DNA of 64,000 nt from Methylorubrum extorquens (lineage in GTDB: Bacteria; Pseudomonadota; Alphaproteobacteria; Rhizobiales; Beijerinckiaceae). Location: the NCBI RefSeq assembly GCF_024169925.1, contig NZ_JALJXF010000001.1, positions 2,610,001 to 2,674,000 of the forward strand, given 5' to 3'. The position numbers and the translations under genes were made by a program. The notes beneath the pieces were generated by a model. It was not told where the DNA came from. It saw only the letters and a program-made list of their open reading frames with translations, and searched no databases. Of this stretch, positions 19,714-28,830 are shown piece after piece (the first letter of the stretch is position 1; each line of letters starts with the position of its first letter).

Positions 19714-20865
19714 CTACCGTAGATAGATCACGCTGTAGAGCGAGGCGCGCAATTCGTCCTCGTCGAGCCAGACCCGGCCGAGGTCGCAGCGCTCGGCGAT
19801 GCCCGGCCGCATCCGGGCGCAGTACTCGCCGGTATTGTCCTGCAGATGGTACTGGCAGCGCCCACCCACTTTGCGCCGGGCGATGATCGGGCTCGAATGG
19901 TCGGCGGCGATATCCGGGTCCTTCGGCAGGCGTTCCTCCAGCACGTACCAGGAATAGCCCACCACCGGCAGGCGGCCCCGGTCGAGGGCGTAGTCGATCA
20001 TCCCCATCAGCCGGTCGGTGCCGGCCGCGAGGCCGGGCTCGCGGCGGGCGGCCTTGTCCATGAAGTCGAGCTGGTTGTCGGCGATCGAATCCGAGACCGG
20101 GACCAGCGGCACCGGCAGGGGCTGGCGGCGGCAGCGCCGCTCGACATGGGCGATCCAGCCGGCATTGAAGGCATCGGTCGCCGGATCGCGTAGTCGCGGC
20201 ACCGTCCCGCCGAGGCTGCGCCACGAGATCTTGGGGGCGGCGACGCGGCTGCGCCAGCGCAGGGCCCCGAAGGTGCGCGCGTGCTGGCCGTAGCCGTCGA
20301 AGGAAGGAAGGTCGCGGTCCGTGCAGAGGCCGCCGAGGTTGTAGAGAAGGGTCGCCGCCTCCTCCTGCCCGTCCTCCAGCTTGTCGAAATAGGGCTTGCG
20401 GCCGGGGTTGCGCTCGCGGCTCGCCTCGGTGTCGTTGCGGCTCTCGGCGATCTCTTCTGCGAGGTCGGGATGCCGGCGCAGGTAGCTACGCAAGGCACGG
20501 TCCCGCCTGCGTTCGAGGCCGGCCGGGTCGGCGAAGTAGTAGCGGGTGGCGACATCGAGCGCCGAGACGGTGACCCCGACGCGCTGCGAGATCATGTCGG
20601 CGGTGGCGTAGGCAAAGCAGATCGCGCTGTCGCCCTGGCTCATCGGCGACAGGGCCGGGTTGGGGCTGATCCGGTCGTCGAGCGGATGCGTGCCGGGCCG
20701 GCGGGCCGGCGCCACCACGGTCACGTCGGCACATTTCGGGTTGCGGGTAGTGCGCGGGTTTTCGGGCAGCAGCCGCAGATCGATCGCCCCGGCGGGCGCC
20801 GCCGCGAGCAGAAGGCCGATCGCGCAACAACGGGCGACGCGGGCCGCCCCGGATGATGGCCTCAA
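19714..20865 (-). CDS. Secreted papain-like (C1-fold) protein
   Basis: A 383-aa exported protein starting at TTG 20865, which overlaps the stop of the SGNH hydrolase gene (TTGA). The signal peptide ends APAGA before IDLRLLPENP. A papain-like triad is suggested by the Gln/Cys block MSQGDSAICFAYATADM, a His in DHSSPIIARR and an Asn in YHLQDNTGEYC. The middle (residues ~100-280) is an insertion larger than in standard papains. I do not recognise a named family; an inactive C1 homologue is possible. Coupling to a secreted esterase-type enzyme suggests a joint periplasmic role. Confidence 0.7.
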   Translation of the reverse strand: MRPSSGAARVARCCAIGLLLAAAPAGAIDLRLLPENPRTTRNPKCADVTVVAPARRPGTHPLDDRISPNPALSPMSQGDSAICFAYATADMISQRVGVTVSALDVATRYYFADPAGLERRRDRALRSYLRRHPDLAEEIAESRNDTEASRERNPGRKPYFDKLEDGQEEAATLLYNLGGLCTDRDLPSFDGYGQHARTFGALRWRSRVAAPKISWRSLGGTVPRLRDPATDAFNAGWIAHVERRCRRQPLPVPLVPVSDSIADNQLDFMDKAARREPGLAAGTDRLMGMIDYALDRGRLPVVGYSWYVLEERLPKDPDIAADHSSPIIARRKVGGRCQYHLQDNTGEYCARMRPGIAERCDLGRVWLDEDELRASLYSVIYLR

Positions 20866-21695
20866 TCCGTCCCCGCCTCGGCGAGCGCGACCGGTGCCGC
20901 TTCGGCCCCGTCGAGCACCGCGTCCTGCGCGGCCTCGGCGAGCAGGGCGTAGCCGCCATCGGCCATGTGCAGGCCGTCGCTTGCGAACAGTTCGGTGCGA
21001 GTCAGCCGGCCTTGCCCGATCCAGTCGCGCATCAGGTCGGAGCGGCGGATCACCGGGACGCCGAGCTCGGCGCCGAGGGTGCGCACGGCGTCGCGGAACC
21101 GGTCGGCGCCGGGCGTGGCGTCGAGCGCCGGACACCATTGCGGCTCCATCAGAACCACGTCGATCCCCGCCGCGCGGATGCGCTCCAGCGCCGCCTCGGT
21201 GGCCTCGCGGAAGTGATCGAGGGAGACGCCGCGCAGGGCGTCGTTGCTGCCGGTCTGCCAGATCACGAGATCGGGCCGGGGCGCGATCACGTCCCGGTCG
21301 AGCCGGGCCAGCATCTCGTCCACCGCCTCGCCGCCGATGCCGCGGTTGGCGACCGTGATCTTGCTGCCGAGATGCGGCAGGGCGCGCCGCAGACCCGCTT
21401 CGAGGCGAGCGGGATAGGCAGCGGCGGGCGTCGAGGCGCCGATGCCTTCCGTCGAGGAGGAGCCGAAGGCGACGATGCTCAACGGTCCGCCCAGTGCGAT
21501 CTTCTGGGCGACGTGCGGCAGGCCGGTCGGAGCCGCATCCTCGAACAGGCCGAGATCGAAGTCGAAGCCGAGATCGAGGTGTTGCGGCAGCAGGTCGGCG
21601 TAGGCGAGCACTGCGGTCGAGGAGAGGGAGAGGGCCAGTATCAGCGCCGACGCGCCGACGAGCCGCCGCGGACGCCCCCTCGAGACCGGCCGCAT
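20862..21695 (-). CDS. Secreted SGNH/GDSL hydrolase
   Basis: A 277-aa lipase/esterase-fold enzyme with an N-terminal hydrophobic segment (LVGASALILALSLSSTAVLA). SGNH blocks: GSSSTEG (nucleophile Ser), NRGIGGEAVDEML (Gly), QTGSNDALRG (Asn) and FASDGLHMADGGY (Asp/His). A frame extends up to 21845, but the ATG at 21695 gives a proper signal sequence. Its last four bases form the start of the papain-like gene. Substrate unknown; deacetylation or deacylation of an envelope glycan is a reasonable guess. Confidence 0.85.
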   Translation of the reverse strand: MRPVSRGRPRRLVGASALILALSLSSTAVLAYADLLPQHLDLGFDFDLGLFEDAAPTGLPHVAQKIALGGPLSIVAFGSSSTEGIGASTPAAAYPARLEAGLRRALPHLGSKITVANRGIGGEAVDEMLARLDRDVIAPRPDLVIWQTGSNDALRGVSLDHFREATEAALERIRAAGIDVVLMEPQWCPALDATPGADRFRDAVRTLGAELGVPVIRRSDLMRDWIGQGRLTRTELFASDGLHMADGGYALLAEAAQDAVLDGAEAAPVALAEAGTD

Positions 21696-22013
21696 CCGAG
21701 CCTGACGTAGAAACCGTACCACCGTTCGAGCCCCCGCCCGCGGGCCGCCTCGATTAGGGGCTTTCGCGGAATGACTGATATCGACCCTTCTAACCGAACC
21801 GAGGCCGGATGACGGCCCAATAATCGTGATTCGCCACAGCCGCAATGCGCAGTGTTTGATAGAGTCTTAAGTGCGAAACTCGGATCAAAGATTTGTTCGT
21901 CATAGAAGCCGTTTGTTCGATGCCGGCTTGTGGTCTGAGGGGCGCGTTCGAGCGCAGCAACGGTGCTGCCCGGCTCCTGTATCATGGGCCTCCAGGGCCA
22001 GGGATCGACCGCG
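21696..22013. other. Intergenic region between SGNH hydrolase and dprA
   Basis: 318 bases upstream of the SGNH gene and downstream of dprA. The stretch 21820-21900 is clearly less GC-rich than its surroundings and probably carries the promoter of the SGNH/papain-like pair. No gene, tRNA or repeat was recognised. Confidence 0.45.
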
Positions 22014-23207
22014 TCACGCCCGCGAAACCAGGGAGACCGTCCCGCTGCCGTGCCGCTCGATTTGGCCGTCGAGTTCCAGTTCGAGCAGCGTCGTCTGCAC
22101 GATCCGAACCGGCAGGCCGGTGGAGCGGGCAAGCGCATCGGTCCCAACCGGTGTCGGGCTGAGGCACGCGATCAGCCGCGCGCGGTCGTCCCGGGGCTCG
22201 GGCGGATCCTCGACCGGCTCCGCCGCAGCGGGAAACAGCGGCAGGGCGGTCTCGGCTCGTCCGTCGAAATCGATCTCGTCCCAATAATCGGGCGCCCCCC
22301 AGCTTTCGGAGCGGTCGTTCAGGCCGTCCGCTTGCGGCGCGTCCCCGGCGATCAGCGGATCGAGCACCGAGAGGACGTGCTCGACCTCCGAGACCAGCGT
22401 CGCACCCTGGCGGATCAGGTCGTTGGTGCCCTCCGCCCGCGGATCGAGCGGCGAGCCGGGCACCGCGAAGACTTCCCGGCCCTGCTCCAGGGCGAAGCGG
22501 GCGGTGATGAGCGAACCGGAGCGGCGCGCGGCCTCGACGACGACGGTGCCGAGGCTCAGGCCGGAGATGATGCGGTTGCGGCGGGGAAAGTCGCGCCCGC
22601 GCGGCACCCAGCCCATCGGCATCTCGGCGACCACCACCCCGCCCTCGCCCACGATCTCCTCGACGAGGCCGGCATGGTTCTCCGGATAGATCCGGTCCTG
22701 CCCACCCGCGAGGACCGCGACGGTGCCGGTGACCAGCGTGGCCTTGTGGGCGCGGGCGTCGATCCCTCGGGCGAGCCCCGAGACCACGACGAGACCGGCT
22801 TCGCCGAAGCCGCGGGCGAGCCGCTCGGTGAAGGCAAGGCCGGCGGTCGAGGCATTGCGCGAGCCGACGATGGCCACCGAAGGCTTGAGAAGCGTGGCCG
22901 GATCGCCGCGAACGGCGATCAGCGGCGGCGCGGTGTCGGTGGCGTGCAGCGCCTTCGGATAGGCCGCCTCGCCCATGGCGAGGAAGCGGATGCCGAGGCG
23001 GGCGGCGGCGGCCATCTCGCGCTCGGCCTCCGCCTTCGTGGGCGGGACGGCGCGCTTGCCCGCCCGCTTCGTCAGGTCCGGCAGGGCGTCGAGGGCGGCC
23101 GATGCGCTGCCGAAACGGTTGATCAGGCCGCGGAAGGTGCGCGGGCCGATGCCGTCGGTACGGATCAGGCGCAGCCAATCGAGGCGTTGCGCGTCGGTGA
23201 GCTGCAT
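22014..23207 (-). CDS. dprA: DNA-processing protein DprA
   Basis: A 397-aa DprA, which binds incoming single-stranded DNA and loads RecA during transformation. The Rossmann-like core shows VAIVGSRNAS, VVSGLARGIDARAH, VLAGGQDRIYPENH and the block GTVVVEAARRSGSLITAR, followed by FAVPGSPLDPRAEGTN. An N-terminal helical SAM-like region and a C-terminal winged-helix (DML1-like) domain after residue ~320 frame it. The ATG at 23207 was chosen for the QRLDWLRLIRTDGIGP start of family members. plsY lies just upstream. Confidence 0.95.
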   Translation of the reverse strand: MQLTDAQRLDWLRLIRTDGIGPRTFRGLINRFGSASAALDALPDLTKRAGKRAVPPTKAEAEREMAAAARLGIRFLAMGEAAYPKALHATDTAPPLIAVRGDPATLLKPSVAIVGSRNASTAGLAFTERLARGFGEAGLVVVSGLARGIDARAHKATLVTGTVAVLAGGQDRIYPENHAGLVEEIVGEGGVVVAEMPMGWVPRGRDFPRRNRIISGLSLGTVVVEAARRSGSLITARFALEQGREVFAVPGSPLDPRAEGTNDLIRQGATLVSEVEHVLSVLDPLIAGDAPQADGLNDRSESWGAPDYWDEIDFDGRAETALPLFPAAAEPVEDPPEPRDDRARLIACLSPTPVGTDALARSTGLPVRIVQTTLLELELDGQIERHGSGTVSLVSRA

Positions 23208-23238
23208 CGATCCCCCTCCGTCCGGGAGGGGGCGGCGC

Positions 23239-23847
23239 TCACCCCTTCTTCCCGATCCGCCCTTCGGTACCGGCGGCGAGGCGGCGGATGTTGGGCGCGT
23301 GCTTCCACCATAGCAAAGCTGCGAGCACGAGGAAGAGCGCTGCAACCATTCCGTGTCCCAGCGCCCACAGGATGAGCGGCGTGGCGGCCGACGCCGCGAG
23401 CGCGGCGAGCGAGGAGTATTTCAGGGCAAAGGCGAGCCCGAGCCAGATCGCGGCGAAGGCGGCCAGCGTCAGCGGGCTTAAGCCCAGCAGCACGCCGATG
23501 AAGGTCGCCACGCCCTTGCCGCCCTTGAAGCCGAGCCAGACCGGAAACAGGTGGCCGAGGAAGGCACCGAGGCCCGCGGCCAGCGCCGGCCCCTCGCCCC
23601 AATGGCTTGCCGCGAGCACCGGCAGCGTGCCCTTGAGCGCGTCGCAGAGCAGCGTCGCGGCAGCGAGGCCCTTGCGGCCGGTGCGCAGCACGTTGGTCGC
23701 GCCGATGTTGCCCGATCCGATCGCCCGCACGTCGCCGAGGCCGGCGAACTTCGTGAGGATCAGCCCGAAGGGAATCGCACCGCAGGCGTAGCCCAGGACG
23801 AGGGCCGCGATGAGGACCGGCCAGCCGGCCGCGAGAAGCGTGGTCAT
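23239..23847 (-). CDS. plsY: Glycerol-3-phosphate acyltransferase PlsY
   Basis: A 202-aa integral membrane acyl-phosphate:glycerol-3-phosphate acyltransferase, first step of phospholipid synthesis. The three family motifs are visible: [32 protein letters not shown] and a later cytoplasmic loop before the last helix. Its ATG overlaps the pyrC stop (ATGA at 23844-23847), so it is read from the pyrB-pyrC transcript. Confidence 0.95.
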   Translation of the reverse strand: MTTLLAAGWPVLIAALVLGYACGAIPFGLILTKFAGLGDVRAIGSGNIGATNVLRTGRKGLAAATLLCDALKGTLPVLAASHWGEGPALAAGLGAFLGHLFPVWLGFKGGKGVATFIGVLLGLSPLTLAAFAAIWLGLAFALKYSSLAALAASAATPLILWALGHGMVAALFLVLAALLWWKHAPNIRRLAAGTEGRIGKKG

Positions 23848-25148
23848 GCGGCGATGGCCGAGAGGGCGGAGCGGTGGACGATCCGGCCGGCCACCAGCGT
23901 CAGCACCGCCGCGCCCTGGAGACGCGCCTCGTCGAAGGGCGAGTTCTTGGAGCGCGACTTCAACTGCCGCTTGTCGAGCAGGTAGGGCAGATCGGGGTCG
24001 ATCAGCACGAGGTCGGCGGGTGCGCCTTTCTCCAGCCGCCCCGCCTCGCGGCCGAGCAGCGCGGCGGGGTTCGACGAGAGGGCCTTCAGAAGCGTTCCCA
24101 ACGGCATGTCGCCGGTATGGAGCAGGCGCAAGGCGGCCCCGAGCAGGGTCTCGATGCCGAGCGCGCCATCCGCGGCCTCGGCGAACGGCAGGCGCTTGGT
24201 CTCGACGTCCTGCGGGTTGTGGTCGGAGACGATGACGTCGATCACGCCTTCATTCAGGGCCGCGATGACCGCCTGCCGGTCGTCCTCGCGGCGCAAGGGG
24301 GGCGAGAGCTTGCAGAAGGTGCGGTAGTGACCGATGTCGCCCTCGTTGAGCACGAGGTTGTTGACGGACACGCCGCAGGTGACGGGCAGCCCTGCCTCTT
24401 TCGCCCGCCGCACGATCTCGACGGAATCGGCGCAGGAGATCATCGCCGCGTGGTAGCGCGCGCCGGTGAGGCGCACGAGCCGGATGTCGCGTTCCAGCAT
24501 CACCGTCTCGGCCTCGCGGGGGATGCCGATGAGGCCGAGGCGGGAGGCCATCTCACCCTCGTTCATTACGCCTTCGCCGACGAGGTCCGGCTCCTCGATA
24601 TGCTGCATCAGCAGCGCGCCGAAATCGCGGGCGTAGGTGAGCGCGCGGCGCATCACCTGCGCGTTGGTCACGGCTTTCAGCCCGTCGGTGAAGGCGACGG
24701 CGCCGGCCTCCGCCAGCAGGCCGAACTCGGTCATCTCGCGCCCCGCCAGCCCCTTGGTGATCGCGGCGGCGGGCAGGACGTTGACGCTTGCCGTGTCGCG
24801 GGCGCGGCGCAGCACGAAATCGACGATGGCCGGCCCGTCGATGACGGGATTGGTGTCGGGCATGCAGACCAGGGTCGTCACGCCGCCGGCCGCTGCAGCG
24901 GCACTCGCCGAGGCCAGGGTCTCGCGGTGCTCGGCGCCCGGCTCGCCGACGAAGGCACGCAGGTCGATCAGGCCCGGTGCGAGGGTGACACCCCCGCAGT
25001 CGATTTTTTGGGCGCCCTCCGGCGTGTCGGGTGCGGCACCCCAGGCGATGTCGGCGATGCGGCCGTCGCGCACGAGCACGGCGCCGGGACCCTCGCGGCC
25101 GGTGGCCGGATCGAGGAGATGGGCGTTGGAGAGGACGAGCGCGCTCAT
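23844..25148 (-). CDS. pyrC: Dihydroorotase
   Basis: A 434-aa class I dihydroorotase-type amidohydrolase of pyrimidine synthesis. The standard metal-binding HxH after LAPGLIDLR is replaced by RAFVGEPG, so the usual HxH is missing; this marks the inactive PyrC-prime type that partners aspartate carbamoyltransferase. Later blocks ([35 protein letters not shown]) are present. A GTG at 25157 would overlap the pyrB stop as GTGA and is an alternative start. It lies between pyrB and plsY. Confidence 0.88.
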   Translation of the reverse strand: MSALVLSNAHLLDPATGREGPGAVLVRDGRIADIAWGAAPDTPEGAQKIDCGGVTLAPGLIDLRAFVGEPGAEHRETLASASAAAAAGGVTTLVCMPDTNPVIDGPAIVDFVLRRARDTASVNVLPAAAITKGLAGREMTEFGLLAEAGAVAFTDGLKAVTNAQVMRRALTYARDFGALLMQHIEEPDLVGEGVMNEGEMASRLGLIGIPREAETVMLERDIRLVRLTGARYHAAMISCADSVEIVRRAKEAGLPVTCGVSVNNLVLNEGDIGHYRTFCKLSPPLRREDDRQAVIAALNEGVIDVIVSDHNPQDVETKRLPFAEAADGALGIETLLGAALRLLHTGDMPLGTLLKALSSNPAALLGREAGRLEKGAPADLVLIDPDLPYLLDKRQLKSRSKNSPFDEARLQGAAVLTLVAGRIVHRSALSAIAA

Positions 25149-25153
25149 GAGTG

Positions 25154-26101
25154 TCACCCGTTCGGCAAGTGGGTCGCCAGCGCTTCCAGCACGGCCATGC
25201 GCACGGCGACGCCCATCTCGACCTGCTCGCGGATCAGAGACTGTGCCCCGTCGGCGATGTCGGAGGCGATCTCGACGCCGCGGTTCATCGGACCCGGATG
25301 CATCACCAGCGCGTCGGGCTTGGCCAGCGCCAGCTTGTCGCCGTCGAGGCCGTAATAGCGGAAGTACTCCTTCACCGAGGGCACGAAGGAGCCGTTCATC
25401 CGCTCGCGCTGGAGGCGCAGCATCATCACGATGTCGCAGCCTTTCAGCCCCGCGCGCATGTTGGTGAACACCTCGACGCCGAAGCGCTCGATGCCGGTGG
25501 GCAGCAGGGTCGAGGGGCCGATCACCCGCACCCGGGCGCCGAGCGCCTGAAGCAGGATGATGTTGGAGCGCGCCACCCGCGAGTGCAGGACGTCGCCGCA
25601 GATCGCGACCTGAAGCCCCTCTATGCCGCCCTTGTTGCGGCGGATGGTGAGCGCGTCGAGCAGCGCCTGGGTCGGGTGCTCGTGGGCGCCGTCACCGGCG
25701 TTGACCACGGCGCAATCGACCTTGCGGGCCAAGAGATGCACTGCGCCCGCCGCGTGGTGGCGCACCACGATGATGTCGGGCCGCATGGCGTTGAGCGTTG
25801 CGGCCGTATCGATCAGCGTCTCGCCCTTCTTCACCGAGGACGAGGCGACCGACATGTTCATCACGTCGGCGCCGAGCCGTTTGCCCGCGAGTTCGAACGA
25901 GGATTGCGTGCGGGTCGAGGGCTCGAAGAACAGGTTGATCTGCGTGCGGCCCCGCAGGACGGTGCGCTTCTTCTCGACCTGCCGCGACAAGGCGACGGCG
26001 GCGTCGGCGCGCTCCAGCAGCGATTCGATGTCCGGCCGGCTCAGGCCTTCGATGCCGAGCAGGTGCCGGTGCGGGAAGGCGGGTGCTGTCTGAGCGGTCA
26101 T
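25154..26101 (-). CDS. pyrB: Aspartate carbamoyltransferase catalytic subunit
   Basis: A 315-aa enzyme joining carbamoyl phosphate and aspartate in pyrimidine synthesis. The carbamoyl-phosphate loop [20 protein letters not shown] is intact, as are [27 protein letters not shown] and [13 protein letters not shown]. The ATG at 26101 is preferred over an upstream start because the first residues before it have no family counterpart. It is the first gene of pyrB-pyrC-plsY, probably with dprA. Confidence 0.96.
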   Translation of the reverse strand: MTAQTAPAFPHRHLLGIEGLSRPDIESLLERADAAVALSRQVEKKRTVLRGRTQINLFFEPSTRTQSSFELAGKRLGADVMNMSVASSSVKKGETLIDTAATLNAMRPDIIVVRHHAAGAVHLLARKVDCAVVNAGDGAHEHPTQALLDALTIRRNKGGIEGLQVAICGDVLHSRVARSNIILLQALGARVRVIGPSTLLPTGIERFGVEVFTNMRAGLKGCDIVMMLRLQRERMNGSFVPSVKEYFRYYGLDGDKLALAKPDALVMHPGPMNRGVEIASDIADGAQSLIREQVEMGVAVRMAVLEALATHLPNG

Positions 26102-26375
26102 GCGGCGGTTCTGGCGTCGGCTCCGCGCTATAGGTGTCTGGGAGAGGCCCGGCAAGGCGCAGGCGTATCCGGTTGGCCCGCGCGGGCGATGGCGCCAGGG
26201 ATAACGGTCTCACCCGGTCGCAGCTGAGAGATTTTCTTGGTCATCGCGAGCCCGTGATCGAGAAAAATTTGAACGAACCGGCCTCGCTTCCGTTTCCCCA
26301 ACATCTGTCGGGGCTTGAGCGCGTCGAATGCCTGTCCCGGTATTCGCCTGCCTGCCCGGAAACGAAAGGTAGCCT

Positions 26376-26687
26376 ATGAACACGCGACTTCTCCTGACCG
26401 CCGGTGCGCTCTCGCTCGGTCTCGCTCTCTCGTCCGGCGCCTATGCCCAGGGCATGCAGCGGGGCGGTATGGAGCCCGGCATGGGAGGCCAGATGGGCGG
26501 GCAAATGGGTGGCCAGATGGGCGGCCAAATGCAGCAGGGCGCCATGGGCGACGACATGGGCCAGGAGCAGCGCCCGATGAAGCGCAGCTCCAAGAAGATG
26601 AAAAAGCCGATGAAGAGCAAGAAGATGATGCGCTCGAAGCGCATGAATTCCGGCTCCGGCATGGAGTCCGGCGCGGGCGGGATGTGA
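26376..26687 (+). CDS. Secreted Met/Gly-rich repeat protein
   Basis: A 103-aa protein with a clear signal peptide (MNTRLLLTAGALSLGLALSS, cleaved after AYA). The mature part starts with tandem GGQM units (about residues 35-55), then a basic KSKKMM/KRM stretch, and ends SGAGGM. Over one sixth of the mature residues are Met. Such Met-rich low-complexity segments can bind Cu(I) or protect against oxidants, but this is inference. No partner gene is evident; a strong terminator follows. Confidence 0.7.
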   Translation: MNTRLLLTAGALSLGLALSSGAYAQGMQRGGMEPGMGGQMGGQMGGQMGGQMQQGAMGDDMGQEQRPMKRSSKKMKKPMKSKKMMRSKRMNSGSGMESGAGGM

Positions 26688-26735
26688 TCCCCACGTCACC
26701 TGACTGTGACCAACTCGCCATCTAGGCGACTATCG

Positions 26736-26765
26736 GCCCGCCCGGTTAGACCGGGCGGGCTTTTT
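26736..26765 (+). terminator. Rho-independent terminator after the Met-rich gene
   Basis: GCCCGCCCGGT (26736-26746) pairs with ACCGGGCGGGC (26750-26760) around TAG, followed by TTTTT (26761-26765). A textbook intrinsic terminator. The frame of the next gene formally opens at 26767, inside this structure, so its real start must be later. Confidence 0.9.
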
Positions 26766-26820
26766 CGTGTCGAACGAAGCCTTTCAAGTCCTCCCGCGCC
26801 GAGCGGCTCGCCCGCCCGGC

Positions 26821-27723
26821 ATGGGTTGCTGCAATAGGAACAGCCGCGCCGTGGCCGCAGGATCGACGCTCTCGGGGCCGGACATCGTGGAGACGGTACG
26901 GCGACGCTGGATGTTCCGCCATCCGCTGGTGATCCGGCTGGCGCACTGGCTCAACGTGGTCTGCCTCGCCATCCTGCTGATGAGCGGGTTGCAGATCTTC
27001 AATGCCCATCCCGCGCTCTATTGGGGCGCGGCCTCGACCTTCGACACACCGTTCGTCGCGATCACCGACGACCAGCGGGACGACGGCACGCCGCGCGGCA
27101 TCGTCTATGTCGCCGGTCACACCTTCGAGACGACGGGCGTGCTCGGCCTGTCGAACCTCAACGGCCAGCCCACGGGCCGCGCTTTCCCCTCGTGGTCGAC
27201 CCTGCCGGCGCACCAGGATCTCGCCACGGGGCGGCGCTGGCACTTCCTGTTCGCCTGGGCCTTCGTCATCAACGGGCTGATCTATCTGCTCTACGGAATC
27301 GGCACCGGGCAGCTGCGGCGGCGCCTCGTGCCCGACGGCGACCAGATGCGCGGGTTCGGCTCCTCGATCCGCGAGCACCTGACCCTGCACTTTCCGGAAG
27401 GCGACGAGGCCAAGCGCTACAACGTGCTGCAGAAGCTCTCCTACCTCGTCGTGGTGGCCGTGCTGCTGCCGTTGATGGTGCTCACGGGGCTCGCCATGTC
27501 GCCGGGCGTCAACGCCGTGGTGCCCCTGCCCGACCTGTTCGGCGGCCGGCAATCGGCCCGCACGATCCACTTCATCGTCACGAACCTGCTGGTGCTGTTC
27601 GTGATCGTCCACGTCCTGCTCGTGCTGCTCTCCGGCGTGGCCAACAACATGCGCAGCATGATCACCGGCTGGTTCGTGATCGAGCGCAAGAAGCTTCCCG
27701 CCGGTTCGGGAGAGACCCCATGA
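26821..27723 (+). CDS. Cytochrome b/b6-domain membrane protein
   Basis: A di-haem cytochrome b-type membrane subunit (about 300 aa). Histidines lie in hydrophobic helices: RLAHWLNVVCLAILLMSGLQ near the N-terminus, GRRWHFLFAWAFVINGLIY, and IHFIVTNLLVLFVIVHVLL near the end. The start is uncertain: ATG 26821 or GTG 26851 (which has AGGAA upstream); the frame before 26821 runs into a terminator. The stop overlaps the ATG of the molybdopterin oxidoreductase (ATGA). It likely passes electrons from that exported enzyme to the quinone pool. Confidence 0.8.
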   Translation: MGCCNRNSRAVAAGSTLSGPDIVETVRRRWMFRHPLVIRLAHWLNVVCLAILLMSGLQIFNAHPALYWGAASTFDTPFVAITDDQRDDGTPRGIVYVAGHTFETTGVLGLSNLNGQPTGRAFPSWSTLPAHQDLATGRRWHFLFAWAFVINGLIYLLYGIGTGQLRRRLVPDGDQMRGFGSSIREHLTLHFPEGDEAKRYNVLQKLSYLVVVAVLLPLMVLTGLAMSPGVNAVVPLPDLFGGRQSARTIHFIVTNLLVLFVIVHVLLVLLSGVANNMRSMITGWFVIERKKLPAGSGETP

Positions 27724-28682
27724 TCCCCCGCCCCATGTCCTCCCGCCCCGTGCCCCCCCGCCTCCAGATCCCCCGCCCTCATCGCCGCGGTTTCCTCACC
27801 GCGGCGGCCGGCCTGCTCGGCGTCTCGGCGCTGGGCGGCTGCGACCGTTTCGCCGCGAGCCCGACGGGGCAGCGGGCCCTGAAGGCGGGCGAGGATGCCA
27901 ACCTGTTCGTGCAGCGTCTGCTCCTCACGCCGGCCTCGCTCGCCAAGGAGTTTCCGGATTCCGAGATCTCACCCTGGTTCAAGCCGAATGGCACGATCGA
28001 GCCGCCGGACCGGGCCTACAAGGCGCTGGCCGCCAAGAGCTTCGACGGGTTCAAGCTGCGCGTCGACGGCCTCGTCGAGCGGCCCCAGGATCTCAGCCTC
28101 GCCGATCTGAGGGCCCTGCCCGCCCGCACCCAGACCACGCGGCACGATTGCGTCGAGGGCTGGAGCGCCATCGGCAAGTGGACCGGCGTGCCGCTCGCCG
28201 AGGTGCTGCAACGGGCCGGCCTGAAGCCGAAGGCCCGCTACGTCGTGTTCCACTGCGCCGACACGATGGAATACGCCATGAGTAGTGGGGAGGACGAGGC
28301 GGAACCGGAAAAGACCGCCAATCCCGGCATGGAGACGCAACCGGAAGGGGCCGAGAATCAGGCGAGCGATTCGCAGGCCGCGGGCGCGGAGGCACCGAAG
28401 CCTGAGGACGAGGAGAGCCAGGGCACGCCGGTTCGCTATTACGAGAGCATCGATCTCACCGACGCCTACCATCCGCAGACCATTCTCGCCTACGACCTGA
28501 ACGGCCAAGCGCTGCCGGTCTCGAACGGCGCGCCGCTACGCCTGCGGGTTGAGCGCCAGCTCGGTTACAAGCAGGCGAAATACATCATGCGGATCGAGGT
28601 CACCGAGGGCCTGACCGGCATCGGCGACGGCAAGGGCGGCTACTGGGAAGACCGCGGCTACGAGTGGTACGCGGGGATTTAA
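27720..28682 (+). CDS. Tat-exported molybdopterin-dependent oxidoreductase (sulfite oxidase fold)
   Basis: A 320-aa periplasmic enzyme. A twin-arginine signal (PHRRGFLTAAAGLLGVSAL) is followed by GGC, a possible lipobox or cleavage site. The Mo-cofactor domain of the sulfite oxidase/MsrP group is present, with the probable Mo-ligand Cys in TRHDCVEGWSAIGKWTG and the block YYESIDLTDAYHPQTILAYDLNG. Between HCADTMEYAM and YYESIDL lies an acidic, Glu/Pro/Ala-rich insert of about 60 residues not expected in the family. No C-terminal dimerisation domain is present. Substrate unknown. Confidence 0.82.
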   Translation: MIPRPMSSRPVPPRLQIPRPHRRGFLTAAAGLLGVSALGGCDRFAASPTGQRALKAGEDANLFVQRLLLTPASLAKEFPDSEISPWFKPNGTIEPPDRAYKALAAKSFDGFKLRVDGLVERPQDLSLADLRALPARTQTTRHDCVEGWSAIGKWTGVPLAEVLQRAGLKPKARYVVFHCADTMEYAMSSGEDEAEPEKTANPGMETQPEGAENQASDSQAAGAEAPKPEDEESQGTPVRYYESIDLTDAYHPQTILAYDLNGQALPVSNGAPLRLRVERQLGYKQAKYIMRIEVTEGLTGIGDGKGGYWEDRGYEWYAGI

Positions 28683-28830
28683 GGGTAGGTCCGGCGCGTT
28701 CACCCGATTTGACAACGCCGCGCGGCTCACCCACTTCTGCGCGGCGCGAGAGCCGGCCTCCGACCGGTACGCATCCGCGCCATTCCCAAAACCGTATCTG
28801 CGGTGAGGCTCTGGCGAGAGGCAGAGGTTC

